Positions 26,552 through 36,500 of a stretch of DNA of 64,000 nt are shown piece after piece (position 1 is the stretch's first letter; each line of letters opens with the position of its first letter). Below the pieces are notes generated by a model. It was not told the DNA's origin and searched no databases. It saw nothing but the letters and a program-made list of their open reading frames with translations. Origin of the DNA: CCMP332 sp040218795 (GTDB taxonomy: Bacteria; Bacteroidota; Bacteroidia; Cytophagales; CCMP332); NCBI GenBank assembly GCA_040218795.1, contig JAVJQT010000010.1:1-64000 (forward strand), written 5' to 3'. The translations under genes were made by a program, and so were the position numbers.

Positions 26552-28957
26552 TTAGTAAATGTCGGGAAACCTATCCGGTTCTGCTTCAGCCATAATCTCA
26601 TAAGCAAGATCAAATACATCCTCAGGATTGGGTTTGGAGAAATAATCGCCATCAGAGCCATAAGCAGGTCTGTGCGGATGTGCGCTAAGCGTTCTGGGCT
26701 GAGAATCCAACCACCTATAAGCATTTTGCTCTTCTAATACTTTCTGCATCATATAAGCACTGGCCCCTCCGGGAACATCTTCATCGGCAAAAATCACCCT
26801 GTTTGTTTTTTGAATTGATTTGACAATCGTATGATTAATATCAAATGGCAAGAGCGACTGCACATCAATGACTTCTACAGAAATTCCAACTTTTTGCAAT
26901 TCTTCTGCTGCTTCCATTATTACTCTGCACATAGAGCCATAGGTGACAATTGTAATATCATTACCCTCCCTGATTGTATCGGGAATTCCAAGTGGAGTAG
27001 TGAACTCACCAATATTTGTTGGTAATTTTTCTTTTAAGCGATAACCATTCAGACACTCTATGATTAAAGCCGGTTCATCAGATTTTAACATGGTATTGTA
27101 AAATCCCGCCGCCCGTGTCATATCTCTCGGTACTAAAACGTGAATTCCGCGAAGACTGCCAAGAAGCATTCCAATCGGCGAACCCGAATGCCAAATACCC
27201 TCTAACCTGTGGCCTCTTGTACGAATTATTACCGGCGCTTTTTGTCCTCCTTTGGTTCTGTACTGAACATTGGCCAGATCATCAGCCATAATCTGAATAG
27301 CATAATAGATATAGTCCAGGTATTGAATCTCTACTATTGGCCTTAAACCCCGCAAGGCCGCTCCTATTCCCTGGCCCAAAATGGTACATTCGCGTATACC
27401 GGTATCGGTAATTCTTTCTACGCCGTAATTGTCCTGCAATCCGGCAAAGCCCTGATTTACATCACCGATTTTTCCCAGGTCCTCACCAATGGCAAAAACT
27501 TCGGGATAGTTTTTAAATATTTTATCAAAATTGGCCTGTACTACTTCCCTCCCATCGACCAGTTTTTTTTCAGCTGAATATTTTGGCTCAATGTGTTTGA
27601 CCTTTAATGCACTTTGATCGGATGCACTAAATAGCTGTGAACTGTACTCTTCATAGTGTTTTTTGCTTGCGTTTTCCAACCATGATAGCAATTCTTTCTT
27701 TTTATCATAAGAAAGACCTCGCACCAGTCTGAGAGCCTTTTTAACGGATTTGAGTGTATCGAGTTTTAATGGGTTTAATGTCTTTATAAGTGCATTTGCT
27801 ATTTCTGCTATTTCCTGATTTCCGGCTTCGCTTGCCAATTCAGTCATTATTTGAATGGCGGCCTCTCTATCGGATTTCATGGAAGCCGTAAATTCCTTCC
27901 ATGCCTCTTCTTTGGCAGATTTTACCGATTTCCTGGCATCTTCCTCCATCTTGTCCAAAGTTTTTGCATCAGCAATACCCTGATCCAGCATCCATAAACG
28001 CATCTGATTTATGCAGTCGTATTCTTTTTCCCACTCGAGTCGTTCTTTGGACTTGTATCTTTCGTGGGATCCCGATGTTGAATGACCCTGTGGCTGAGTT
28101 AGCTCCTTGAAATGAATGATTACAGGCTCATGCTCTTCTCGGGCAATTTTTTCGGCTTTTTCAAAAGAAGCAATACAAGCGGAATAATCCCAGCCATTTA
28201 CGGCTATAATTTCAAATCCCTTTTTGTCTTTTGATCTTTGGAAACCCTTCAAAGCTTCACTAATACTACCACCACTGGTATGGTATTCTTTGGGAACAGA
28301 AATGCCATAATCATCATCCCAAATTGATACGACGGTGGGAATTTGTAAAACACCGGCAGCGTTAATCGATTCGTAAAACATCCCTTCCGAGGTGGAGGCA
28401 TTGCCGATGGTGCCGAATGCAATTTCATTGCCCTTATTCGAGAATTTATTCTTTTTGGCGAGCGCTTTAACTTCTCTGTAAAGCTTGGAAGCATAAGCCA
28501 AACCTACCAAACGCGGCATTTGTGAGGCTGTGGGTGAAATATCAGCCGAAGAATTTTTCATTTTTGTTAAATCCTTCCACTGGCCTTTTTCATCGAGTGA
28601 ACGCGTTCCAAAATGACCATTCATGCTTCTACCGGCACTTGCGGGTTCTTTCTCAAGATCGGTATGTGCGTATAACTGTGCAAAAAATTCCTTTACTGTT
28701 AATTGATCGATCGCCATCATGAATGTTTGATCGCGATAGTAGCCCGATCTGAAATCCCCGTTTCTAAAAACTTTGGCCATGGCCAGTTGTGGAATTTCTT
28801 TTCCATCGCCAAAAATCCCGAATTTGGCTTTGCCCATAAAAACTTCCTTTCGGCCCATTAAACTGGCTTCACGGCTTTCCAAAGCGAGTTTATAGTCCTT
28901 TATTATCTCTTTTTTATCGGTTTTTATTTGGGATTTCTTTTCTTTAATGGCTGGCAT
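26552..28957 (-). CDS. Fused 2-oxoacid dehydrogenase E1 (alpha+beta in one chain)
   Basis: An 801-residue protein joining an E1-alpha domain (about 20-400) to a transketolase-like E1-beta domain (about 470-801, from EVVQANFDKIFKNYPEVFAIGEDLG to the C-terminus). Thiamine diphosphate landmarks are GNASTSEG at 185-192 and WDDDYGIS at about 213-220; the usual GDG Asp is Asn here. Beta motifs include RITDTGIRECTILGQGIG and EIQYLDYIYYAIQ. Such fused E1 proteins are widespread in Bacteroidota and probably decarboxylate branched-chain 2-oxoacids or pyruvate with separately encoded E2 and E3. The frame opens at 29026, but a promoter at 28978-29008 and the family N-terminus favour the ATG at 28957. Confidence 0.9.
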   Translation of the reverse strand: MPAIKEKKSQIKTDKKEIIKDYKLALESREASLMGRKEVFMGKAKFGIFGDGKEIPQLAMAKVFRNGDFRSGYYRDQTFMMAIDQLTVKEFFAQLYAHTDLEKEPASAGRSMNGHFGTRSLDEKGQWKDLTKMKNSSADISPTASQMPRLVGLAYASKLYREVKALAKKNKFSNKGNEIAFGTIGNASTSEGMFYESINAAGVLQIPTVVSIWDDDYGISVPKEYHTSGGSISEALKGFQRSKDKKGFEIIAVNGWDYSACIASFEKAEKIAREEHEPVIIHFKELTQPQGHSTSGSHERYKSKERLEWEKEYDCINQMRLWMLDQGIADAKTLDKMEEDARKSVKSAKEEAWKEFTASMKSDREAAIQIMTELASEAGNQEIAEIANALIKTLNPLKLDTLKSVKKALRLVRGLSYDKKKELLSWLENASKKHYEEYSSQLFSASDQSALKVKHIEPKYSAEKKLVDGREVVQANFDKIFKNYPEVFAIGEDLGKIGDVNQGFAGLQDNYGVERITDTGIRECTILGQGIGAALRGLRPIVEIQYLDYIYYAIQIMADDLANVQYRTKGGQKAPVIIRTRGHRLEGIWHSGSPIGMLLGSLRGIHVLVPRDMTRAAGFYNTMLKSDEPALIIECLNGYRLKEKLPTNIGEFTTPLGIPDTIREGNDITIVTYGSMCRVIMEAAEELQKVGISVEVIDVQSLLPFDINHTIVKSIQKTNRVIFADEDVPGGASAYMMQKVLEEQNAYRWLDSQPRTLSAHPHRPAYGSDGDYFSKPNPEDVFDLAYEIMAEAEPDRFPDIY

Positions 28958-28977
28958 GAAAATTATTTTTGGGACTG

Positions 28978-29008
28978 CAAAAATAGTCAAATCGATGCCA
29001 TTTTCCAA
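28978..29008 (-). promoter_or_regulatory. Promoter of the fused E1 gene
   Basis: Read on the minus strand: TTG (29008-29006), 20 bases, then TATTTTTG (28985-28978), an exact Bacteroidota pattern. It places transcription near 28971, inside the longer ORF, and so decides the start codon at 28957. Confidence 0.7.
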
Positions 29009-29030
29009 TGTGAGATATAAGCTCAATGCC

Positions 29031-29038
29031 TATATTTG
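29031..29038 (+). promoter_or_regulatory. -7 element of the DUF1573 gene
   Basis: TATATTTG fits TAnnTTTG, 39 bases before the ATG at 29078. It is back-to-back with the E1 promoter in a ~120 bp divergent region. Confidence 0.5.
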
Positions 29039-29077
29039 CAATCCTGTTTTACAAGATAATATGCTAAAATTTAAAAT

Positions 29078-29866
29078 ATGTCACTTAAAATAAACAAATA
29101 TTTAGCCTTAGCGATACTATTAATTTCTACTTATTCAATGGTTTCAGCGCAAGGAAAGTTTGATTTCGATAAAATTGAGCATGACTTTGGCGAAGTTTCC
29201 GAAGGCAATATCGCTAGTCATGAATTTACATTTACCAATAAAGGTAGCGCCCCGATTATTATTCAGAATGTCAGGGCTTCCTGTGGTTGTACCACACCCT
29301 ATTGGACTCGCGAACCTGTTCTTCCCGGACAGGAAGGAAAAATAAAAGCCTCTTATAATTCCAAAGGAAGGCCGGGAGTTTTTAATAAGACCATTACCAT
29401 CACATCAAATGCCGATGAGCCTTCAAAGCGCTTAACCATCAAAGGCAATGTTATTCGAAAGCCGGTACAACCAAAATACAGTACCGAAGAATTGGCGGCA
29501 AGTCCTGCCATCGGATTTGACAACGATTTTTTTAATCTCGGCAAGGTTGAAGTTGGGCAAAGTGTGGTTAAAAAACTGATAATCGAAAACAGTGGAAAAA
29601 GCGAATTGAAATTAAAGGACCTTCAAAGTTCATGCAATTGCGTGACTGTGTTGAGTGCGCCTGAATCCATTAAACCGGGCGAAACAGCTGAGATGGAAGT
29701 CAATATTACGCCGCGTGTCAAAACCAAGCGCGATGAAAAAATTTATATTTTTTCCAATGATTTGAACAAACCAAAAACTGAATTGACTTTTACAATTGAG
29801 GTTGTAGAAGATCTGACGGGCACGAGTATTATGCACAAACCTGATAACTCGAATCCATTTAAATAA
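29078..29866 (+). CDS. DUF1573 exported protein with two tandem domains
   Basis: A 262-residue secreted or periplasmic protein with a signal peptide (about 1-25, ending SMVSA). Two immunoglobulin-like DUF1573 repeats follow (about 30-125 and 142-245). Each has a strand pattern DFGEVSEG / NLGKVEVGQ and a paired Cys motif (CGC near residue 69 and CNC near 187). DUF1573 proteins are abundant in Bacteroidota with no settled function; the fold resembles chaperone or pilus-type Ig domains. It is followed by ald after 32 bases. Confidence 0.88.
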   Translation: MSLKINKYLALAILLISTYSMVSAQGKFDFDKIEHDFGEVSEGNIASHEFTFTNKGSAPIIIQNVRASCGCTTPYWTREPVLPGQEGKIKASYNSKGRPGVFNKTITITSNADEPSKRLTIKGNVIRKPVQPKYSTEELAASPAIGFDNDFFNLGKVEVGQSVVKKLIIENSGKSELKLKDLQSSCNCVTVLSAPESIKPGETAEMEVNITPRVKTKRDEKIYIFSNDLNKPKTELTFTIEVVEDLTGTSIMHKPDNSNPFK

Positions 29867-29898
29867 TTAGCAATTAACCTTACATTAAAATATTCAAT

Positions 29899-31014
29899 AT
29901 GATTATCGGCGTTCCCAAGGAAATAAAAAACAATGAAAACCGAATCGCATTAACGCCTAGTGGTGCTTCGGTATTGGTAAAAAACAATCACGAAGTATAT
30001 ATTCAAAAAGACGGAGGCCTTGGTAGCGGATTTACCGATGAGCAGTACACCGAAGTTGGCGCAAAAATTTTGCCCACCATAAAAGATGTATATGCAAAAG
30101 CAGAAATGATTATTAAAGTAAAGGAACCTATCGAAGAGGAATACAATCTTATTCGCGAAGGTCAATTGCTATTTACCTATTTTCATTTTGCTTCTTATGA
30201 GCCTTTGACCAAAGCTATGGTTAAAAGCAAGTCTGTTTGTCTTGCTTATGAAACCGTTGAAAAATCGGATAAAAGTTTACCATTACTGGTCCCGATGTCT
30301 GAGGTAGCCGGAAGAATGTCGGTACAGCAAGGTGCGAAATGGCTTGAAAAACCCATGAAAGGCCGAGGCATATTATTGGGTGGAGTCCCGGGTGTAAGGC
30401 CGGCCAAAGTCATGGTAATTGGTGGTGGTATTGTAGGTACAGAAGCGGCAAAAATGGCTGCCGGACTTGGTGCCGATGTCACAATAATGGATTTGAGTCT
30501 CCCAAGATTGCGTTATCTCTCTGAAATCATGCCGGCCAATGTCAATACCTTTATGTCCAGCCAGCATAATATCAAGGAATTATTGCCCACGCATGACCTT
30601 GTTATAGGAGCCGTGCTTGTTCACGGAGCCAAAGCCCCAAAACTGATCACAAGAGATATGCTCAAATTAATGAATCCGGGCAGTGTCTTGGTGGATGTTG
30701 CCATCGATCAGGGTGGCTGTTTTGAAACATCAAAACCCACCACGCATCAGGATCCCGTTTATATGGTGGATGATATTGTACATTACTGTGTAGCCAATAT
30801 GCCCGGGGCCGTACCTTATACTTCTACACTTGCCCTGACCAATGCAACGCTTCCTTATGCTTTACAATTGGCCAACAAGGGATGGAAAAAAGCGAGTCAG
30901 GACAACCGGGAGCTGGCACTTGGATTAAATGTAATCAATGGCGATATCGTTTATGAAAGCGTGGCCGATGCCTTTGGAATGCCATTTACTCCTGTTGAAA
31001 AATACATCGATTAG
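29899..31014 (+). CDS. ald: Alanine dehydrogenase
   Basis: NAD-dependent oxidative deamination of L-alanine to pyruvate and ammonia. 371 residues, the usual length. N-terminal signature MIIGVPKEIKNNENRIALTP, catalytic-region FTYFHFA, nucleotide-binding VIGGGIVGTEAA (about 174-185) and C-terminal SLALTNATLPYA-type helix. The 3' end overlaps the convergent gene by 4 bases. Confidence 0.96.
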   Translation: MIIGVPKEIKNNENRIALTPSGASVLVKNNHEVYIQKDGGLGSGFTDEQYTEVGAKILPTIKDVYAKAEMIIKVKEPIEEEYNLIREGQLLFTYFHFASYEPLTKAMVKSKSVCLAYETVEKSDKSLPLLVPMSEVAGRMSVQQGAKWLEKPMKGRGILLGGVPGVRPAKVMVIGGGIVGTEAAKMAAGLGADVTIMDLSLPRLRYLSEIMPANVNTFMSSQHNIKELLPTHDLVIGAVLVHGAKAPKLITRDMLKLMNPGSVLVDVAIDQGGCFETSKPTTHQDPVYMVDDIVHYCVANMPGAVPYTSTLALTNATLPYALQLANKGWKKASQDNRELALGLNVINGDIVYESVADAFGMPFTPVEKYID

Positions 31015-31457
31015 TCGGGCAAAGAAGGCACTTTATCTAAAAACTCGATCTTATCTTTTTGCGAAGACCAGCAAAAAAGGTCGATTCCATTTGTGATAAG
31101 CAGATAGGGTGCCTTTATGGTTTCATTGTAAAGACAAACCTGTTTTACCGTTTTTTCATTGAGATGTATATCCGGCGATTTGCATTCGGCCAATAAAAAA
31201 ATTTTCCCGTCTCGATTGTAAACCTGAAGATCACTCCTTTTTTGCAGTTTATTATAGCTAAGGCTGCTCTCTATCCGGATAAGTGATTTTGGAATTTGAA
31301 CGTGCATCATCAAATAATGCATCAGATGTTGGCGAACCCATTCTTCCGGACTGAGAAAAACATATTTTTTCCGAACAGCATCGAAAATATATTTCTTGCC
31401 TTCACTTTCTTTAATTTTATGAGAAAAAGCGGGTAAATTCAGATATTGCACACTCAA
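31011..31457 (-). CDS. HsdR N-terminal-domain-like protein (PD-(D/E)XK nuclease fold)
   Basis: A 148-residue stand-alone protein matching the HSDR_N_2 type family: FDAVRKKYVFLSPEEWVRQHLMHYL, the nuclease-fold core RSDLQVYNRD...LLAECKSP with the expected Asp and Glu-x-Lys, and a C-terminal YLLITNGIDLFCWS. Such small proteins are widespread in Bacteroidota with no attached helicase; no restriction-modification genes are nearby, so restriction is not implied. The start is uncertain: the frame opens at TTG 31457, which is also the last three bases of a TAAATTTG motif, and no ATG lies before the conserved region. Confidence 0.82.
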   Translation of the reverse strand: MSVQYLNLPAFSHKIKESEGKKYIFDAVRKKYVFLSPEEWVRQHLMHYLMMHVQIPKSLIRIESSLSYNKLQKRSDLQVYNRDGKIFLLAECKSPDIHLNEKTVKQVCLYNETIKAPYLLITNGIDLFCWSSQKDKIEFLDKVPSLPD

Positions 31458-31462
31458 ATTTA
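31455..31462 (-). promoter_or_regulatory. Possible -7 element at the HSDR_N-like gene start
   Basis: TAAATTTG on the minus strand fits TAnnTTTG and overlaps the TTG start candidate. If used, the mRNA would be nearly leaderless. It could be a chance match. Confidence 0.3.
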
Positions 31463-31495
31463 GAACAGCTTTATTAAGAATACGAATTCAGGAAT

Positions 31496-33133
31496 ATGCA
31501 TCGATTAATCCTTATACTTTTATTGGGTTTTATGCTTTCATGTCAGAACAAAGAGAAAGCAGACCTGATCATCACCAATGCTAAAATATACTCTGTCAAT
31601 GGCAATTTTGATGTTTTTAACGCCATGGCTATCGCTGATGGCAAAATATTGAAAGTCGCCGATGAAAAGGAAATTCTTTCTGAATACAAATCCGAAAATT
31701 TAAAAGACTTAAATGGAAAGACAGTTTATCCTGGTTTTTACGATGCTCATGCACATTTTTTTGGTTATGCAAATGTCTTACAGAAGGCCAACCTCAAAGG
31801 ATCCGGGAGCTTTGATGAGATAATTCTTCGGGTTATTACACACAGAACAAAGTATCCCAATTCTGAATGGATACTTGGAAGAGGCTGGGATCAAAACTTA
31901 TGGGAGATAAAGGAATTTCCCAACAAAGCCGTACTGGATTCTATATTTCCAAATACCCCCGTTTTATTGACACGAGTGGATGGACATGCTGCGCTTGTAA
32001 ACCAAAAAGCACTTGATTTGGCAGGATTTGATGAAAATACTGTCATTGAAGGTGGAAAACTAATCAAAGATGAAAATGGTTTAACGGGTATTTTACTCGA
32101 TAATGCCGAAACAGAATTAAATAATCTCGTACCTCTAGAAAAAAGAGATGTTCGCGTATTGAGCTATCTGGAAGCTCAAAGAAATTGTCTGAAAGTGGGT
32201 TTAACGAGTCTGGTGGATTGTGGCATAAAGATGGAATGGTTTGAAATAAGTGACTCACTGTATCAAAGTGGTGATTTTAAAATCAAATTAAACTTATTGC
32301 TCAACCCAGAAGAAGAAAATTTCGCGTTTGCCAAAGAAAATGGCGTTTTCAAAAGCGACAGACTTCAGATTCAGGGCTTTAAAGTCTATTCCGATGGTGC
32401 CCTGGGTTCAAGAGGAGCCTGTCTTTTAGAACCCTATAGTGACGATCCAGAAAATTCAGGTTTTCTTTTGAGTAGCCCTGAAAATCTAAAGGCCTTTGCA
32501 AAAGATATATACGATCTGGGATATCAAATGAATACACATGCCATAGGAGATTCAGCCAATCGCCTGATGCTGGATATCTATAATGAAATTTTGGGAAATG
32601 ATACGGCGAAACGCTGGAGAATTGAACATGCCCAGGTGCTCGATCCGGCAGATTTTCAAAAATTTAAAAAGAATAAAATTATACCCTCGGTTCAGGCCAC
32701 CCATTGCACGTCCGATATGTATTGGGCGGATGAGCGTTTGGGAGAAGATAGGATCAATTATGCCTATGCCTATAAAACACTTTTAGATAATGCCGGTATT
32801 CTGGCATTGGGTAGCGATTTTCCCGTAGAGGATATCAATCCGATTTACGGTTTTCACGCTGCTGTTGCCAGAGTGGATTCCGAAAACAAACCCGAAGGCG
32901 GTTTTCAAATAAAAGATGCCATTTCCAGAGAAAATGCGCTGAGAGGAATGACAATCTGGGCGGCCTATTCTGTTTTTGAAGATGAAAGAAAAGGAAGTCT
33001 GGAACCGGGAAAAGATGCTGATTTTGTGGTTTTGGACAGGGATATCATGGAAGTTGAAGAAAACCAATTGAGGGATACAAAAGTTCTCAGTACCTATATT
33101 TCAGGGAAAGAGGAGTATCGTTTGGAGGAGTAA
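31496..33133 (+). CDS. Amidohydrolase family lipoprotein (YtcJ-like)
   Basis: A 545-residue metal-dependent hydrolase of the Amidohydro_3 group. The N-terminus is a lipoprotein signal (LILLLGFMLSC, Cys about residue 16). Metal-binding motifs are GFYDAHAHFFGYA, KVYSDGALGSRGACL, NTHAIGDSANRLMLD, RWRIEHAQVLDP and ALGSDFPVEDINP. The C-terminal strand DADFVVLDRDIMEV is typical. The substrate is unknown: related enzymes cleave N-substituted formamides or exoenzyme-type amides. It lies alone, divergent from the HSDR_N-like gene. Confidence 0.9.
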   Translation: MHRLILILLLGFMLSCQNKEKADLIITNAKIYSVNGNFDVFNAMAIADGKILKVADEKEILSEYKSENLKDLNGKTVYPGFYDAHAHFFGYANVLQKANLKGSGSFDEIILRVITHRTKYPNSEWILGRGWDQNLWEIKEFPNKAVLDSIFPNTPVLLTRVDGHAALVNQKALDLAGFDENTVIEGGKLIKDENGLTGILLDNAETELNNLVPLEKRDVRVLSYLEAQRNCLKVGLTSLVDCGIKMEWFEISDSLYQSGDFKIKLNLLLNPEEENFAFAKENGVFKSDRLQIQGFKVYSDGALGSRGACLLEPYSDDPENSGFLLSSPENLKAFAKDIYDLGYQMNTHAIGDSANRLMLDIYNEILGNDTAKRWRIEHAQVLDPADFQKFKKNKIIPSVQATHCTSDMYWADERLGEDRINYAYAYKTLLDNAGILALGSDFPVEDINPIYGFHAAVARVDSENKPEGGFQIKDAISRENALRGMTIWAAYSVFEDERKGSLEPGKDADFVVLDRDIMEVEENQLRDTKVLSTYISGKEEYRLEE

Positions 33134-33256
33134 TCTCTACTTTGTCATGGCATAGGCTACTTACTTCTAAGCAGGTTTTAGATGCAAGACAGTGAATATT
33201 GGGATTTATTGCCATCCTCGTTACAAACAAAGTCCGAAATTCAATTGGAGACATTT
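33134..33256. other. Intergenic, nothing recognised
   Basis: About 120 bases after the amidohydrolase with no gene, terminator or repeat that I can support. The disrupted tRNA begins at 33257. Confidence 0.5.
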
Positions 33257-33310
33257 GTGGGGTCTAAGGGATTCGAACCCATGGCCTCATGCCTGTCAAG
33301 CATGCGCTCC
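33257..33310 (-). pseudogene. Truncated tRNA-Val(GAC)-like remnant
   Basis: Read on the minus strand the 3' part of a tRNA is present: anticodon arm CATGC-TTGACAG-GCATG with perfect 5-bp stem and anticodon GAC, a T-arm with loop TTCGAAT (one stem mismatch), and the acceptor 3' strand AGACCCC plus A. The 5' acceptor strand (expected GGGGTCT) and the D-arm are missing. In their place, from 33311, is a ~40 bp inverted-repeat element. Short remains of a D-arm-like word (TAAACCAA in plus sense) occur just beyond the element. Confidence 0.7.
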
Positions 33311-33351
33311 CTGCCTGCCGAAGCTCCGATAATCTTAAGGAGCGAAGGCAG
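33311..33351. repeat. Palindromic intergenic element (module C) inside the tRNA remnant
   Basis: An imperfect inverted repeat, CTGCCTGCCGAAGCTCC ... GGAGCGAAGGCAG. Its reverse complement matches the modules at 56509-56546 and 59604-59643, which share a CTGCC arm and the word GCTTCGGCAG. Confidence 0.7.
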
Positions 33352-33402
33352 ATAAACCAAAGCTTTTATCGTTAATTATTAATGATCTAATGAGATTTAG
33401 CG

Positions 33403-33477
33403 TGAGGCATACTGGATTCGAACCAGTGACCCCTACCCTGTCAAGGTAGTGCTCTAAACCAACTGAGCTAATGCCTC
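33403..33477 (-). tRNA. tRNA-Val (anticodon GAC)
   Basis: A 75-nt complete cloverleaf on the minus strand. Acceptor GAGGCAT/ATGCCTC pairs perfectly, the D-arm is TAGCTCAGTTGGTTTAGAGC, the anticodon arm is CTACC-TTGACAG-GGTAG with anticodon GAC, and the T-arm is CTGG-TTCGAAT-CCAG. The discriminator is A and CCA is not encoded. It decodes GUC (and GUU by wobble). Confidence 0.95.
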
Positions 33478-33543
33478 ATTGAATTAAAAACACAAGATTA
33501 CAAATTGTGGATAAATTGTCTAAATCTCCATGCTCCTTTTTGC

Positions 33544-33551
33544 TAATTTTG
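33544..33551 (+). promoter_or_regulatory. -7 element of dnaE
   Basis: TAATTTTG fits TAnnTTTG, 25 bases before the ATG at 33577. A TTG at 33516-33518 lies 25 bases upstream, slightly farther than usual. Confidence 0.5.
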
Positions 33552-33576
33552 AATTCCACTCAGAAAAACTCCGGGA

Positions 33577-36500
33577 ATGTATATCATATTCGATACAGAA
33601 ACGACAGGATTACCAAAAAACTACAATGCACCGCTGAGCGACTTCGACAACTGGCCCAGACTGGTACAAATGGCCTGGCAACTGCACGATTACAGCGGAG
33701 CACTGTTAAGTCAGGGTAATTGCATTGTAAAACCCGATGGCTTTACAATTCCCTATAATTCTGAAAAAATACACGGCATTTCAACCGAACGTGCATTAAA
33801 AGATGGCAATGAACTCAATTCTGTTCTCGAGCAATTTTCAGAAGATTTAAAAAAGGCGGAATATGTCATTGGTCACAATATTGAATTCGATATCAACATT
33901 GTCGGGGCGGAATATCTAAGGACCGAGCAAAAAAATCTTTTAGAAAATGTCAAAATCGTCGACACCAAGGATATTGGTACTGATTTTTGCAAAATACCGG
34001 GCGGCAGAGGCGGAGGCTTCAAATGGCCTACTTTGACCGAACTTCACGAGAAACTTTTTGGTGAAGGTTTTGGCGATGCCCACGACGCTGCTTACGATGT
34101 TGATGCCACTGCCAAATGTTTTTTTGGTCTGCTCGATCTCAACATCATTCCGCTTTTAAAAGAGCAACAGAAAGAATTTAAAAAGTATCAGTCGCCGAAT
34201 CTCGAAGAAGCAAATTTTGCCAAATCCAAAAAACAAAAGGACCCCTCTCTGATCGTTGATACTGCAGATGCAAAAAAGATAGATTCTACATTTATCCATT
34301 TGCATAACCATTCGCAATTCTCAATTCTTCAGGCGGTTTCGAGAATTGATAGAATAATCAAAAAGGCAAAATCCGATAATATGGATGCGGTCGCACTGAC
34401 CGACCTCGGCAATATGTTTGGTGCTTTTTCATTTGTGAGAGCGGCCAAAAGAGAAGGCATTAAAGCCATACTGGGTTGTGAGGTTTACCTTACAGAAGAC
34501 CGTCACATCCGGCAATTTACCAAAGACAATCCGGACAAAAGATACCAGGTACCTCTTATTGCAAAAAACAAAAACGGTTATCAAAATCTCGCCAAAATTT
34601 CTTCCTACGGCTATAAAGACGGATTTTATTTTGGCGTGCCCAGGGTTGATAAAGAGCTGATATCCCAATACAAGGATGACCTCATCGCTTTCACCGGTGG
34701 ATTGAAGGGAGAAATCCCAGAGCTAATCTTGAATGTAGGTGAAACCCAGGCCGAAGAAGCCCTGCAATGGTGGCTTGAAACATTTGGTGATGATTTCTAT
34801 CTGGAACTCAACCGGCATGGACTGGAAGAGGAAAACAGGGTCAATGAAGTACTTTTGGGCTTTGCAGAAAAATACAATATCAAGGTTTTTGCGGGCAATG
34901 ACATTTACTATCTGGATAAAACAGATGCCAATGCGCATGACGTTTTGCTTTGCATCAAAGAGGGCGAATTGCAAAGCACGCCCATAGGAAAAGGCCGTGG
35001 TTTCAGATACGGTTTTCCCAACGAAGAATATTATTTCAAATCGCAGGATGAAATGAAGGCCATTTTTACGGATCTTCCCAATGCCATCCAGACCACAAAG
35101 GAAATCTCCGACAAAATTGAGTCTTATGAACTGGAAAGAGATGTGCTCCTGCCAAAATTTGAGATTCCCGACGAGTTTAAAGATCCAGAGGATTTAAAAG
35201 ACGGAGGTAACCGGGGAGAAAATGCCTACCTCAAGCATTTGACCTATGAAGGCGCCAAAAAAAGGTATCCGGAAATCAGCACTGAAATAAAGGAGCGTCT
35301 GGATTTTGAGCTTTCCATCATTGAAAAAACAGGATATCCCGGATATTTCCTAATTGTTCAGGATTTTACAAATCAGGCGCGCAAAATGGGCGTTTCTGTG
35401 GGGCCCGGAAGAGGTTCTGCAGCCGGTTCTGCCGTAGCCTATTGCACCGGTATTACCAATGTAGATCCCATTAAGTACGATCTGCTTTTTGAGCGATTTC
35501 TCAATCCGGACCGTATCTCACTGCCCGATATTGATATAGATTTTGACGATGAGGGCAGAAGCAAAATCATCGATTGGGTTGTTAATAAATACGGAAAAGA
35601 CCAAGTGGCTCAGATCATTACCTATGGAACAATGGCTGCAAAATCCTCGGTAAGGGATACCGCCCGGGTATTGAACCTTCCTCTTTCAGAAGCCGATCAG
35701 GTCGCCAAAAAGGTGCCTGATATTTCCTTGAATAAATTATTTAGCCTCGATAAAAAATCATTAGCAGAACGTTTGCGGAGCGATCAACTAATGCTGGCCG
35801 AACAGCTAAAGGCGATGGCCAAAGGCAATGATCTGGCAGCCGAAACCATTAATCAGGCCATAATACTTGAGGGTTCGGTAAGAAATACCGGAACACATGC
35901 CTGCGGTGTGATCATAACACCTGAAGACATCACCAATTTCATACCGGTGGCGGTTTCAAAAGACGCCGACCTCCTGGTAACTCAATTTGACAACTCGGTC
36001 GTGGAATCAGCCGGAATGCTCAAAATGGATTTCCTCGGTTTAAAAACGCTGACCATTATTAAGGAAGCCATTCGGATAATCAAGGAAAGACATGGCATAG
36101 AAATCGATCCCGATGAAATTCCACTGGATGATGAAAAAACCTATGAGCTTTATCAGAAGGGTTTGACCAATGGTACTTTTCAGTTTGAAAGTCCGGGAAT
36201 GCAGAAACACCTGAAGGATTTGAAACCCGATAAATTTCAGGATCTGATCGCAATGAATGCACTGTACCGGCCCGGGCCGATGGAATATATCCCCAATTTC
36301 ATCAAAAGGAAACTCGGTATTGAAGAGATACAATACGACCTTCCTGACATGGAGGAATATTTGGCCGAAACCTATGGAATTACAGTATACCAGGAGCAGG
36401 TCATGCTTTTATCTCAGAAACTCGCCGGATTCTCCAAGGGCGAGGCCGATCTTCTCCGAAAAGCTATGGGTAAGAAAAAAAAGGAGATCATCGATGAGCT

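Noticed and set aside
31011..31457. Restriction-modification locus
   Set aside because: Only a stand-alone HsdR_N-like domain is present; there is no helicase, methyltransferase or specificity subunit beside it.
33257..33310. tRNA-Asp(GTC) on the plus strand
   Set aside because: The plus-strand anticodon-like loop reads GTC, but the T-arm and acceptor strand order are correct only on the minus strand, where the anticodon is GAC (Val).
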